Part shown: in pieces, positions 11,120-21,945 of the stretch
Position numbering within the stretch: position 1 is the stretch's first letter
Layout: each line of letters opens with the position of its first letter
Assembly (NCBI GenBank): GCA_023678885.1
Contig: CM042994.1
Location: 20,059,073 to 20,123,072 of the forward strand
DNA: 64,000 bases
DNA from: Pogostemon cablin
Taxonomy: Eukaryota > Streptophyta > Magnoliopsida > Lamiales > Lamiaceae
Direction of reading: 5' to 3'
Position numbers and translations under genes: made by a program
The notes under the pieces: generated by a model
The model's input: the letters and a program-made list of their open reading frames with translations, nothing else
Databases searched by the model: none
What the model was told of the DNA's origin: nothing

Positions 11120-12150
11120 TAGTTAGTCGCACAACCATTCGCATGTAGGGTCGCGTGTGTGCATGAAATGCACTTTAGTCGCATAATAGATCGCGCAGTT
11201 AGTACAAGAAATTCTACACAAATATTACAATCCTCAATCTGAAAGCACGTCTAATTATATATGAAAAACAATGATTAAAGGAACTTCGAATACATAAAAG
11301 TCAATGGTCCAAACAAAAATTCCTAAATTTACAATGATTTGAGTACACAACACAACTCAACAAAAATGCTAAGCTAACATGTTTTGCAAACTGCATTGTT
11401 ATAAGTTCATCTTATAACTAAATAGTTGAAGTTCTACTAATTACAGTTTACGAGTTCATTTGAGAATATCTCCGACAAAATCATTTTCTCCACTCCACAC
11501 ATTTTGAAGGATCGATCTTATCTACCAAGTGGCCAGTGGCAAGATACTCAATGAACTTGATAGCTAAAAGACCGCAAACATCTTCTCCACATTGGTTAGG
11601 TGTTTGTTCATAGAGTACCAAAGTCCATTCATTCTTAGCGTCTTTAATATACTTTTTTTCCTAAACATTCACCTCTAAACAAATAGACGAAAGCGTCCCA
11701 TACAATTTTTGACTTAGTTTCCTCTCCATCATATTTCCATTGACTAGATTTACGTAGCAATTTTCCATCCCAAAGGTATAGAATAGTAATCTTATCTGAA
11801 ATTTGAAAAATATATTTAATATTTAAAAAAAGGTTAAAAATTGTATATACTTTATTTAATGCAGCCTCATTTGTTTATATGCTTGACAAATCATGTGCAC
11901 GTAACTACTCACGCGACCATGCATGCGACTAACTAAGCGACCATGCACGCTTGCGACTACTCATGCGACTAATCAAGTGACCATGCACGCGAGTTTGCAC
12001 GCGACTAACTATGCGACCCACAAGCAACCATCTGTGCGACTACTCACGCAATCATTCATGCGACTTGCAAGTGACTACTTGTTGAAGGTGCATGCGACCT
12101 TACATGCAACCTGTCATGCAAGCTCGCACGCAACTTTGCGTAAATCATGA
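11120..12150. repeat. TGCGAC / GTCGCA word arrays flanking a ULP1 fragment
   Basis: Between 11900 and 12145 the word (C)ATGCGAC and one-base variants occur about every 10-20 bases. At 11125-11195 the complementary words (TCGCAC, TCGCAT, GTCGCG) occur. The two fields are in opposite orientation and bracket the peptidase fragment at 11465-11650. They may be sub-terminal repeats of one transposon. The spacing is irregular, so it is not a CRISPR array. Confidence 0.5.
11465..11650 (-). pseudogene. ULP1-like (C48) cysteine peptidase, C-terminal fragment
   Basis: The minus strand reads a stretch ending in NEWTLVLYEQ, then PNQCGEDVCGLLAIKFIEYL and a tail of K/R-rich residues. This fits the C-terminal signature of SUMO-protease-like C48 peptidases: P-x-Q, then a D/V-C-G motif with the catalytic cysteine, then a hydrophobic helix. 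The cysteine is kept, while the usual preceding Asp is Val. The catalytic His and Asp region is not present in frame upstream, and a stop interrupts the frame near 11660. In plants, C48 genes are often carried by Mutator-like transposons, which is the likely origin. Confidence 0.5.
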
Positions 12151-12228
12151 TTTCTATACCTCCAAGTTTAGATTTTTACCAAAATAATCATAATATGTTT
12201 GTTAATCAATATTCTAAACATGTCAGGT

Positions 12229-12680
12229 GATGTATAAAGTCTTATTAATCTAATCAAACACCAAAATAACATCAACCCAACAAATTTTATAACTCACATG
12301 TTAATTTTCACAAAATCCTAAATTTAGTTCATGAAAAACAAATTGTAAATTTTATTAATCTAGATTTATGTTGGGTTGCGTTGTACCGTTGTAGATTCTT
12401 CTATCAAGATGAAAGGTGAGAAGAGAATTCCATGAATGTGGAGAAATCATGTCAGAATGATGTATAAAGTCTTATTAATCTAATCAAACACCAAAATAAC
12501 ATCAACCCAACAAATTTTATAACTCGCATGTTAATTTTCACAAAATCTTAAATTTAGTTCATGAAAAACAAATTGTAAAATTTATTAATCTAGATTCATG
12601 TTGGGTTGCGTTGTACCGTTGTAGATTCTTCTATCAAGATGAAAGGTGAGAAGAGAATTCCATGAATGTGTTTATTTCTC
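12229..12680. repeat. 230-bp tandem duplication
   Basis: The segment 12229-12458 is repeated almost exactly from 12459 onward (period 230). Both copies carry the blocks GATGTATAAAGTCTTATTAA and GGGTTGCGTTGTACCGTTG. The near identity of the copies points to a recent duplication. No ORF crosses it. Confidence 0.85.
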
Positions 12681-12817
12681 CCGCAAAGAAAATTGGCAGA
12701 GATATACATGCATTCTAATCTTAATGAAGATGAAAGGTGAGAAGAGAATTTCATGAATGTGTTTATTTCTCCCGCAAGAAAATTGGCAAAGAGATATGTA
12801 GGCATTCTAATCTTAAT
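12637..12817. repeat. 91-bp tandem duplication
   Basis: A second duplication overlaps the end of the 230-bp repeat. AGATGAAAGGTGAGAAGAGA starts at 12637 and again at 12728, followed in both copies by TTTATTTCTCCCGCAA and CATTCTAATCTTAAT. The local sequence therefore expanded twice with different unit lengths. Confidence 0.85.
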
Positions 12818-12837
12818 AAAGAGAAGGGTATTTCTAT

Positions 12838-12907
12838 AAAATAAATAAATAAATAAATAATTCAAAAGTGACATATTTCAAAAAAAAAATGTGGGTGGCA
12901 TTTCTCA

Positions 12908-12942
<35 letters not shown>

Positions 12943-12945
12943 CTA
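12838..12945. repeat. AAAT and AAT microsatellites
   Basis: An (AAAT)n-type run at about 12838-12860 is followed by a perfect (AAT)n run at about 12908-12942. They are ordinary simple repeats next to the tandem duplications. Confidence 0.9.
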
Positions 12946-13357
12946 TTGATAGTGGTATTTTTACAAATTTCCCCAATAAAATTGATCAAAAAATATTTTT
13001 TTTTGAATTACGTATATATAATACCAGCGTAGTATACCAGTGTAGTTAAGTTCTGTAGTTAAGTGCAGTACGAGAGTGCAACATTTAAGTATGATGGAAG
13101 TGCAGAACGACAGGGTAACATTTAAGTGTAATGGAGGGAGTAACTTTGAAATGGAAGACAATATTTTTCTGAATCCTTGGGAATCCTAATCCATGTTTTG
13201 TATTTTTTCTGTAACAGTATTAATACTATTCCAATTGACGTTTCATCTAAGGAATATCCATCCGCATGTAATAAATACACAGACGAGGGAAATGAGGTTG
13301 ACAGAACCTTGATTGAATCACATTTTTCAGCAATTGACCACCTCATACATACTTCCT
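12946..13357. other. Spacer downstream of the kinase gene
   Basis: No gene seen. GGAGGGAGTA at about 13133-13142 matches the CTCCCTCC-type terminus of Stowaway MITEs, but the partner end is missing. Short GTAGTATACCAG-like words repeat at 13025-13080. Confidence 0.4.
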
Positions 13358-13703
13358 TTTATTATAAATGCAGATATCTATGAGACACTCTTCGTGGGTT
13401 GAGACACAGGATTGCAGAATAGAAAATTCTTGGCAACAATTCTTGATCAAATATTCTCTATAGTATACATCAGAAGCTCTCGGGTGTGAGTATGATCATG
13501 ATCGTCTCTATTTACACGGCCATCATACACAATAGGGTTCCGACTCATTGAAATTCTTACATGCAATTCAGTTTCAGACCACGCATCATCAACATCCTCG
13601 CGATCCTCTTCCCGCCCCCCGCCAGATACTGCTGAGGAAACCGAGCATCTTTAACTCCCCTAGTTGATTCTTACGAGCCTCGTAAGGATTTAGAATTGCC
13701 TGT
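13358..13703 (-). other. Probable 3' UTR of the MAPKKK gene
   Basis: The stretch lies directly downstream of the stop codon at 13704-13706 and has no continuing ORF in the kinase frame. An AATAAA hexamer on the minus strand (plus coordinates 13358-13363) is a possible polyadenylation signal giving a UTR of about 350 bases. The end point is inferred, since no transcript evidence is available here. Confidence 0.35.
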
Positions 13704-16700
13704 CTAAAGTATGTTTCTTGTTGGGGATCTGAAAGCTGGTTGAGCTCTGTATTGTGGGATCTCGAACCACGGATCAAGAGAGCTTCTTGGGACGGGCCTT
13801 GCTGGGAATACTGAGTGATGATTGTAATTTTGATTGCTCTGCGCGATGTAAGGGTAAGAGGGGTGTGGTGGCGAAAGAAAAAAGCTGTTGTACGCTGCTC
13901 CATCGTGTCGTAGTGGGCTTGAGGAAGGAGATACGGGCAATGACGTTATTGTTCTTGTGTTATCCCTGCAGATACAAATTGAAGCAAAAGTAAAACTCAA
14001 CGTCAGCAATAAGCTTAATAAATGCACGGATGAAATTTGAGCAGTTCAGTAGTACCTCGGATTTATCAAGTTCCGTGGTACCACTGTTAACTTTAGAACA
14101 TCATCTCTGTCAAAAGAACCGTTGCTCATTCTGCTCGATTGCATTTCCACAGCAGTCTGCCATGATTATCAATGCAAAATTTAGACAGATCGCACGAAAA
14201 ATCTGGGTTGGCATAGAGCCATGAATCATGATTACACTTTGAAATTATGTATGGTTAAAAACAGGCTTCTGCTAAGCTAGCTACTATAATGAAATACATA
14301 GATATGCAGTAAAAACAGGTTGTTTCATTCATCAAGAATGTTCTAAAACACAAGAAAGAACATATCTCAAAGGATGCAGGAAAGTGGAAACTATATTATT
14401 CAAAAATTCTTGAGAAGATCAAGCTATAAGGGATCATGCAGTTCATGAAAAAATTACCGGAGTACGACTTCCATCGAAGGCCCGAGGAAATGCTTCCCTT
14501 GTTATATTGACATTGGCTGCCCTTGCTGTGGTTTGATTTCTAACAAACGGGTGACTAAGTAGTTGGGATGCTGTGGGCCTAGCAGATGGCTCCCTTTGTA
14601 AACATTGCCTTATAAAATTTTTCGCATGGGCGGATAGGTGATCTGGAATTTCCGGAGTATCTCTGCTATTCCCAATTTTAAATATAGCAGCAACCTGTAA
14701 AATAAAGCCAACCCAAAACTTTAATATCAGAGCCACTTCATGATAATAACCAACAATCAACGAATCGAATGCAAGTTAAAAAGTCTAACCCCTTCATATT
14801 GGCTCCAGGGCGGCTTAGCCAATGCCATTTCAAGAACTGTGCAACCTAAGCTCCAGATATCCACAGGAAGACTGTATCCATTTGTGTTCATAACAACCTG
14901 AGGGAGAATAGCATGCGGATCAGAAATTATTCCGAGAAGATAAATCATATACATTCTTCATGTTGTAATAACAACATACCTCAGGCGCCATCCAATACGG
15001 ACTTCCTTTGAAGGATAACATTGAAGAGCAGGAAGCAATCTATAAAGTATAAGTCGTTACATGAGAGAGGTATTACTGTGAAATGAAAGGTATCATAAAT
15101 TACTCAGCTGACCCAGGAATATCAACATTACGCGTACTTGTTACCTATCCTGAGTTTTCCATCATATATTATCTATACTATAGAAATGGAAATTACTTGA
15201 TTGAGGAACATAAGATTACTTCCCTTGTACGATCAGTAGCCAGATAGCACGAAATTTTTGCTTAAGTGTGGGTTTTGAGAAAATAAAATTGATCACAATT
15301 ACAATAGTTTTACAAAAGTCAAGCACAGTAAATCCTTTTGGGAGAAATTTCATGCAACTCATAAAGGAATTGAAAGCACTCTCATAAGGGAATTGAAAGC
15401 ACACTTGCCATAAGCTTGGTGCAAACTTCACTCCAAAGAGAGTTATCAAACTCAAGGCAAGTAAATGCTGTGTGCAAGATGTCAGAACTTGGATGCAGAT
15501 GGCTGTTTTTCAACTCACTGATAGTTGGAATTAACTCATTGGCAAACTATGTTTTTTCGTGTACTGCCATTTTATAGAAATTACAACCACTTTCCAAAGT
15601 TTCAGTGGCCTAGAAAGATATGTCTAGGATTGATAATAACTAGCAAAACAAGGAAACTGAGACGTACATGTTTGGCCATGCCAAAATCGGCGAGTTTTAT
15701 TTCACCATTTGGGTCGACTAAAATGTTGGCTCCTTTAATATCTCTGCAAAGAAGTGATGAAATTATTAGAAGATCATGATCTCACGTACAGATGTAATGT
15801 TTTGATCACCAGGAGAGAACCGAGCAGCACCTGTGCACTGTGTTGCGTCCGTGCAAGTATGCAAGGCCAGAGAGAATTTGACGGGTGTAATTTTGAATAA
15901 CAGGTTCTGCAAAGGGGCCATACTCTTGAAGTAATTTGTGGATAGATCCTCCAGAAACATACTCCAAATAAACTGATAGCCTCTCTTCACTCTGGAGAAA
16001 GAATTGAGAAAAAGTTAGATGAAAGAATTGCCTCACGGACATGATTAGCCATTTAAATAAGAGATGCAAGCGTCAAGATACAATTGGTGGATTAAATTAC
16101 AGACATAGATACACAAGCAGAGATGTACTGTAATACAAACTAAAAGTTAAACAAAACTAACTCTTACCAGATCACTTCCATAGTATTGAACAATATTTGC
16201 ATGCGAAAGCTGACTTAGCAACGCTATTTCCTGAAAAGATAACAAAAAATGTCAAAAGTCAATAAACAAAGCCAAGTTAATGCATAAAAAGTGAACTGCA
16301 TGTTCTTTTTCATCTATCAATCCAGTAACTACTGCTGAGAACCTGATTCAGTTGCTTGAGGCTTTCTTTCGATGATTGATCATCCGAAACAACTTTAACT
16401 TCTTTTATTGCGCACATTTGACCATTCTCACTGCCATTCAGACATCACATGTCAAGATGTGAATAGACATAGGGAGATGAAAGGAAGTTAAATTTTTTCA
16501 CAGAATTAACAGATTGACAAATAGTGTAGCACAGTGGGATTTGAGTGAAAATAAACGTTTTTTTCTTTGAACAAGGAAAACGATGAAACATGCATCTCGT
16601 TTCCAAATATTCTTGCATAAATTCTCATACCTGTTAAATCCAAGATAAACATGACCAAAAGTGCCTCGTCCTAGAAGCCTTCCTTTCCTCCATTTCGAGG

Positions 16701-18042
16701 AAATGCTACCTGAACTTTCAGATACACCAGGACTTCTTGGGGTTGGTAATGCAGAAGGGCTAACCGGAGAACTAGGTGGGAGGGGTAACCTATGACCCTC
16801 ACTCTTTCCCTCCTCATGTTTCGCGGGTGGAGAGTCTAAATTCATTCCATTGAGTCGCGCATGAAGAGGGGATAGAGGAGTTGTAGTACACCGGGATCCT
16901 CGACCTGGGCTGCGCAATAAAGGACTTCGGTTCTCCCCATGTCCTCTGCCACAGAATTTAAATTAGACATCAATAGCTGCAGGAATTGAGCATAACATAA
17001 ACCAATACAAGCAACTTTTATATATTCTTTTCTTTCTTATCTAACCCAGAGAAACAAAAAATACTTCGAACCAATCACTCCTAATATGTAAATTCCTTAT
17101 TCCTCTGCCCTCAATGGTCAAGATTAGGGCCAACAAGGTTTGTGAAACAAATTTTGAAAGCATTAATATAAAAGAATCTAATTCACGAATTCACCTCATA
17201 AACTTTAGCTAGATCATATTTAGAGACAGAATTGAAGGGAGTTGAATTTCATTAGCAATCTGTGCAAGAGAAAAGCACAAACAACAAATAATTAGTTGTC
17301 TTGACAAAAAAAAAAAAAGTAAAAAGTTCAAGGTCATAGGAGTGAAAATCCTTTGTAGATGAACTTAGAAGAACAACCATGTCCACAAATCAAATGTAAT
17401 CCACAAGAGATCAGCTCGAGTTCAAAGAAGGGAATAAAGAAAAGTCAAAACAGTTACAGATCTGATAATAACACATATGAGCCCAATCCTTAGGAATCAA
17501 CCAAGTAATCAATCAAATCCAACCATGTATCAGATAAGAAATCACAAAAATCTGAGAATCAATCACACAAGTCACCCATTAAAGAAAAAGAAATTTTCAT
17601 CATTCAATCGCCAAAAAGTCCCAAATCAGAAAACCCCCAAAAATGAAACCAACCTAGCAGCAGCGTGATCAACAGCAACATGAGCGTGATCATCACAAGA
17701 TCCAGACGAGCTCACGCTCGAAACAGAACCCGACCCGGATCCGATCCCGACTCCCTGACCACGATCACTGTACGGGTCCGAAGGTCTGGGTAAAGGATGC
17801 GCTCTATCCAAAGAAGAAGCTGAATCAAACCCTGAAAATCCAGACGGATCTCCGCTCCCTAATTCCTTAGCTCCAGCATAAAATTCCCTGCTGCTTCTCG
17901 GTGAATTTCTCGATAGCAGGACTTCGTCAAAGCTGTTGACTTTACTGTCAATTTCTTTCTCTCTCTTCCTATCGCTCTTCACCGATGAACTCTTTTCTGA
18001 ACTCTTGCTTCCCCCTGATTTTTTCCCCCACCAAGCTGGCAT
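13704..18042 (-). CDS. MAPKKK3: MAP kinase kinase kinase, MAPKKK3 / MAP3K-alpha type
   Basis: A serine/threonine kinase at the top of a MAPK cascade. Exons, all GT-AG: 18042-17654, 16945-16631, 16430-16343, 16230-16168, 15991-15831, 15743-15668, 15039-14980, 14897-14790, 14694-14458, 14156-14056 and 13965-13704. They join in frame to 1860 bases (619 aa), close to the roughly 610 aa of Arabidopsis MAPKKK3. The N-terminus (MPAWWGKK) is followed by a Ser-rich regulatory region to about residue 214. The kinase domain spans about 215-471: Gly-loop GRGTFG 222-227, Lys244, helix-C Glu265, HRD 338-340, DFG 358-360, APE 382-384, all intact. The Ser/Pro-rich tail contains ITSLPVSP and FLSPPHPSY as in MAPKKK3. 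By family knowledge it activates MKK4/5-type kinases in immune and developmental signalling. YODA (MAPKKK4) is the nearest alternative, but the N- and C-termini fit MAPKKK3 better. Confidence 0.93.
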
Positions 18043-18430
18043 CGTTTCCTCTAATTAAAGCAACAAGGGTTTATCTATATGTATCTATCTGAATCTCTTC
18101 ACATATACAAGTTCACAAGTATATAGGTATAGATAATCCTGTGTGTGCGCATTTATTGCATCTATCTACCGACCAACGAGAGATAACCCGAAGAAAAGAC
18201 TGAAAATGGGTTGAATTTCTATGGGGAACAGCTTTAACAAGAGCAGAAGAACAAAAGACTAGGATTTTGTGAACACACATATAGTATATGCAAGTATTCG
18301 CCCTTTGTCTTTTGCTATGGCCAATTCTTAGAGAGAGAGAGAGAGAGAGAGTGGGGGCCTGATGAGAGAGAGAAAGAGAGAATCGGCAAATACCAAAATG
18401 ATGAACAGCTAAGCCAGTCAGGGACGGCAA
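18043..18430 (-). promoter_or_regulatory. 5' leader of the MAPKKK gene with CT tract and upstream AUGs
   Basis: In gene sense this region holds a (CT)n run (GA on the plus strand, 18331-18350 with more GA at 18363-18380), typical of plant leaders. Nearer the start codon are several upstream AUGs: one opening about 55 codons, an AUG-CAA-UAA, an 18-codon frame, and an AUG followed at once by UGA (plus coordinates 18099-18104, about 57 bases before the main AUG). Whether all are transcribed depends on the unknown start site. Such uORFs would be expected to lower translation. Confidence 0.5.
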
Positions 18431-19399
18431 ACGGTGGTTGGATAAAACCAGCTACTTGATGTGGCCTACCCTACTCTTCTAGAACAACACGTACGTAAAT
18501 ACACCTACAGTGTGTGTGAAATGTATACGATACGAGTACACTCTGGAGTGCGTGTATTTGCGTGTGTGTTTACGTGTGTGCCCTGTGTCAGTAAATGCAT
18601 GCACTTGGGGTTGGTGGGCGCCACCTGAAAACGACGTGCTACTTCCCTACTCGCCTACTCTTATATGACATAAAATTAATTTTATTTAATGCAATGTGAC
18701 ATGTGCATTTAATTTGAACGGATATTTATCTCTAACATTTTTTTTTAATTTTTATATTCACATTTAAAAAAAAGAAAAAAAGAATTCACATTTAAAAAAA
18801 AAGAAAAAAAGAAATATGAACTGGGGTAGTTGCTTGCTTACCCTGTATATGATTGCATGATTGTGTGAGTCAGAGTTTGGGTGAAATTGAGGTACCACAC
18901 TAGAGTTGGAGTTACGCAGCCAAAATATGAGCTGCCAAATTTGATAATTTATTTATAAAATAATTTTATTTTATTGGAGCAATTGTGATTATTTTAGTAT
19001 ATTTTAAGAGCAGCCACAAATCTCCGCAAAACACTGGGAATGATTGGTTGGTGAAATGCTTAATTAAACCTATTAGTATGACAGTGTTTTTTTCATAAGG
19101 TGGTTAATGTACAGTAATAGAGAGGGAAAAAATGTGTGAAATCTTAATATTGAATGAAAATTATGTTTCATGTGACCTTTTTTTTATTATCAATTACTAT
19201 ATGATTATTTTATATTGAATTAATATAGTATCTCTGAAATTGGTAAATTATTATTTTAGAACAATAGGTTACAATTGCTTAGGTTATTGTTGTTGTATAA
19301 GAAAAATAACTTCATTGCCTACCAATGTGTCCTTTACATCTCTATGATTAACTGTAGTTCATGTACAAGTACACTATGATATTCATGTACAAGTACACT
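18431..19399. other. Promoter-side intergenic DNA of the kinase gene
   Basis: No second gene was seen. There is a GT/GTGTG-rich stretch at about 18505-18595, two A-rich direct copies around 18760-18815 (ATTCACATTTAAAAAAAA-type), and a 25-base duplication containing ATGTACAAGTACACTATG at about 19357 and 19382. A T-run near 19176-19184 lies on the side where the adjoining minus-strand LINE tail would have its poly(A). Confidence 0.45.
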
Positions 19400-19612
19400 A
19401 TGGTATACTTGATCATTTCCACTATTCCTGCATTCTTCCTCAATGCTTCTCCATGAATTTTGTTCCTCTCAATCCATACCTGATTAATGAACACTGACCA
19501 TGCAATTAAGAAAAGTCTTCTTTCCTTTTTCTTCTTTTTTTGTGGTTTTGAAGATTCTCTTGAGAGTGTCTTCCACTGAGTTGGGGTTCTCCATCCATCC
19601 TAACCAAGTCTT
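19400..19612 (-). pseudogene. LINE ORF2 C-terminal tail (forward part of a twin-primed copy)
   Basis: On the minus strand the sequence reads IWNQIKTWLGW, a basic linker, then QVWIERNKIHGEAL with one frame slip. This is the end of plant L1-type ORF2, where a W-x-x-W motif is followed by IW-x-x-RN. It abuts a plus-strand RT segment of a LINE at 19613. No zinc-knuckle block is present between them. Confidence 0.6.
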
Positions 19613-20083
19613 AATTTGGTTCCAGATGTAAGTGGAGAAACTATACTCAAAGAACGAATTAATAGAGTATCTCTAATATATGAAAAGGAGCGCAATTTAT
19701 TAGGGCTGAATGTAGAAGAGGGCAGTTTGACAGATATGGCAGAAATTATGGAATTTGACATTGGAAAGTTTCCTCTTAAATATTTAGGGGTTGACATTGG
19801 GAAATCCTACAATAGGAGAGTTGATTGGGAACCTGCCATAGTGAAGATAAAAAACAGAATTTCAAAATGGAGTGAGTTGAAAATCTCAAGGGCGGGAAGA
19901 TTCACCTTGCTGAATTCGGTTGTTACCTCTTTACCGCTATATCCACCGTCAATATACCGTTCTCCAAAAACTACCATTCGAGAGATTGAGAGTATCCAAA
20001 GACAATTCTTCTTGGGGGGAGGGGATATAAACATCAAAAAATAACATTGGGTCAAATGGGAAACAATAACTGATCCAAAACTG
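19613..20083 (+). pseudogene. LINE reverse transcriptase C-terminal segment (inverted part)
   Basis: The plus-strand ORF 19616-20044 contains the hallmark FPLKYLGVDIG, then NRISKWSELKISRAGRFTLL and SVVTSLPLY, ending GGGD. After one stop it continues as HWVKWE, and homology ends at about 20083. This is the distal RT region of a plant L1-type LINE. The 5' part, the endonuclease and the YxDD active site are absent. Orientation is opposite to the adjoining tail. Confidence 0.8.
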
Positions 20084-20369
20084 TAGCACCCTGGGCTCAA
20101 AATTTTTATTTATTTATTTATTTGAAATTGAAGTACTACTATTAAATCGAAAATATTATTATAGACTTACTTAATAGTTTGATACGATATTTTTAAAAGA
20201 AGAAAATATGATTTATAACTTTTGAAAATGAGTTTATAATATCTTAATAATGTAATGCTAATAATAAAATTTAATGTATACGTACGTACGTACATACATA
20301 TATATATATATATTGAAAATTACATTTACAACCCAGTTCATATTGAAAATTACATTAAGAAACCATTTA
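20084..20369. other. AT-rich spacer with ACGT and TA microsatellites
   Basis: TTTA repeats occur at about 20105-20122. A (TACG)n run turns into (TA)n at about 20276-20312. ATTGAAAATTACATT is present twice (about 20312 and 20342). No gene. Confidence 0.6.
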
Positions 20370-20378
20370 TTTGTAAAT

Positions 20379-20633
20379 GGGTTAATTGCAAAAAAAAAAA
20401 ACCACGAACTTTACTCCTACTGTAAATTAATCCCCACTTTTGAGAAATTGCAAAAAAAATCACCACCTTTAAATATTGTTGCAAAGCATACCCAATTTGT
20501 GACTAAAAGTATGGGTTTTTTGGGTGCGTTTTGCAACCATACTTAAAGGTGGTGGTTTTTTTTTTGCAATTTCTTAAAAGTAAGGATTAACTTGCAATAG
20601 GTGTAAGATCGTGGTTTTATTTACAATTAACCC
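20379..20633. mobile_element. Mutator-type foldback MITE, 255 bp
   Basis: Long terminal inverted repeats (over 100 bases each) start GGGTTAATTGCA and end in the reverse complement, leaving a very short loop. The element is flanked by a perfect 9-bp direct repeat TTTGTAAAT (20370-20378 and 20634-20642), the target length of Mutator-like transposons. It contains no coding capacity. Confidence 0.9.
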
Positions 20634-20880
20634 TTTGTAAATTCATAATCATTGCATCTTTATAAATATTTATGTAGAATTATTATGAGAACCACGGAGA
20701 ATGTCACGGCTTGTCGCAGTCCAGATGTCCCAATCATTGACCTAAAAATTTTTTGTTTAAAAATGTGAGATTAAAATCCCAGTGGGTAATTTTGACAGAA
20801 TGTTAATCAGTAAATACATAATGATATGATTACTCTTTTTCATGACAACCCGAGAGTTAGTCACTACCATGTTTCATAGC

Positions 20881-21680
20881 TAGAGCTATCAAAACGGGCC
20901 AGCGGGGCGAGGCGGGCCAAAACCCCCTCAACCCGCCATTTGGCGGGCTTAGATGGGGCAGGCCTAGCCGGGTTGCGGGCTAGAAATGTTCGGTCCAACC
21001 CATCCAAAGGCGGATCGCGGGCTATGGCGGGTCAACCCACCAATTTTTTCTTTTTTCTTTTTAATTAGGGATGATATTATTAAAATGAAATACCAAAATA
21101 ATAGTACAAAATACTACAATATCAAAAAGACAATTAAAACATAAACATGATTCCTATAGAATCTGCATTCTCAACAACTCCTCTCTTCACAAAAAAGTTC
21201 CAAACATTTGAAATTTTCCTCGACTTATATTTATCACGTAAGTTCATATTCTAATATCATATATATTATTACTTTGATTGAAATCGGCACTCCATAATTT
21301 TTTACTTCTAATCTGCAAGAATATAAATACAAACACAAATATTAATTACCCCCAAAACAAAATAATTACCTAAACATAATCAACTTTTTTTTTTCAAATT
21401 TTCAATCTAAATCAAGAATTAAAAGAAGAACAAATTTAAAGCAGTAAACTTTTGTAAAGCATAATACACGAAAGATAAACTTTAGGCATTTCTCTCGAGT
21501 TTGACATGTGGTGGGCTTAGACGGGGCGGGACGGGCCAAACCCGCCTCAGCCCGCTATTTGGCGGGTTTAGGCCGTGCGGGCCTAGGTGGATTACGGGCT
21601 ACAAATATTCGGCCCAACCCACCAATTATATAGGCGGGTGCGGTTCGGCCCGGCGGTCCCAACCAATTTTGACGGCTCTA
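20881..21680. mobile_element. Non-autonomous hAT-like element, 800 bp
   Basis: The ends are TAGAGCTATCAAAA and the complement of TAGAGCCGTCAAAA. Flanks TTCATAGC and TTTATAGC match at 7 of 8 positions, the 8-bp duplication expected for hAT. Both sub-terminal regions are GC-rich and composed of GGCGGG / CCCGCC / GGGCC words that are largely complementary to each other. The middle is AT-rich and non-coding. Confidence 0.75.
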
Positions 21681-21945
21681 TTTATAGCCCGTCTACTACT
21701 ACCATTATCATGACTCGTCAGCCGCAATCATAAAATTCATGACCTATACTTCCACTATCATAAGAGAAGAATTAAGCATACTTCATATGCAATCCAACAG
21801 TAACATCGGACCAATTTCAACCATTTACCCACCTTTGACTCTTTTAAAATTTTGTGTTACAACTTGAGTGGAAGAGTGATCCGACGTCCTGTTCACCAAC
21901 GCTTAACCTAGCACAAATGGTTCATTAAAAAACTTTCACCGCTCG
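21681..21945. other. Spacer, nothing recognised
   Basis: Unremarkable AT-rich sequence between the hAT-like element and the microsatellite field. I see no ORF and no terminal repeats. Confidence 0.4.

Noticed and set aside
11900..12150. CRISPR-like appearance of regularly recurring TGCGAC words
   Set aside because: Spacing and word sequence are irregular, there are no defined spacers, no cas genes, and the DNA is clearly from a plant nucleus.
13125..13145. GGAGGGAGTA as the end of a Stowaway MITE
   Set aside because: Only one end is visible. No opposite CTCCCTCC terminus or TA duplication could be paired with it, so I did not list an element.
13589..13903. Alternative frame over the last MAPKKK exon as a longer C-terminus
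   Set aside because: The frame used (ITSLPVSP, FLSPPHPSY) matches the MAPKKK3 tail and joins in phase with exon 10. The other frame has no family similarity.
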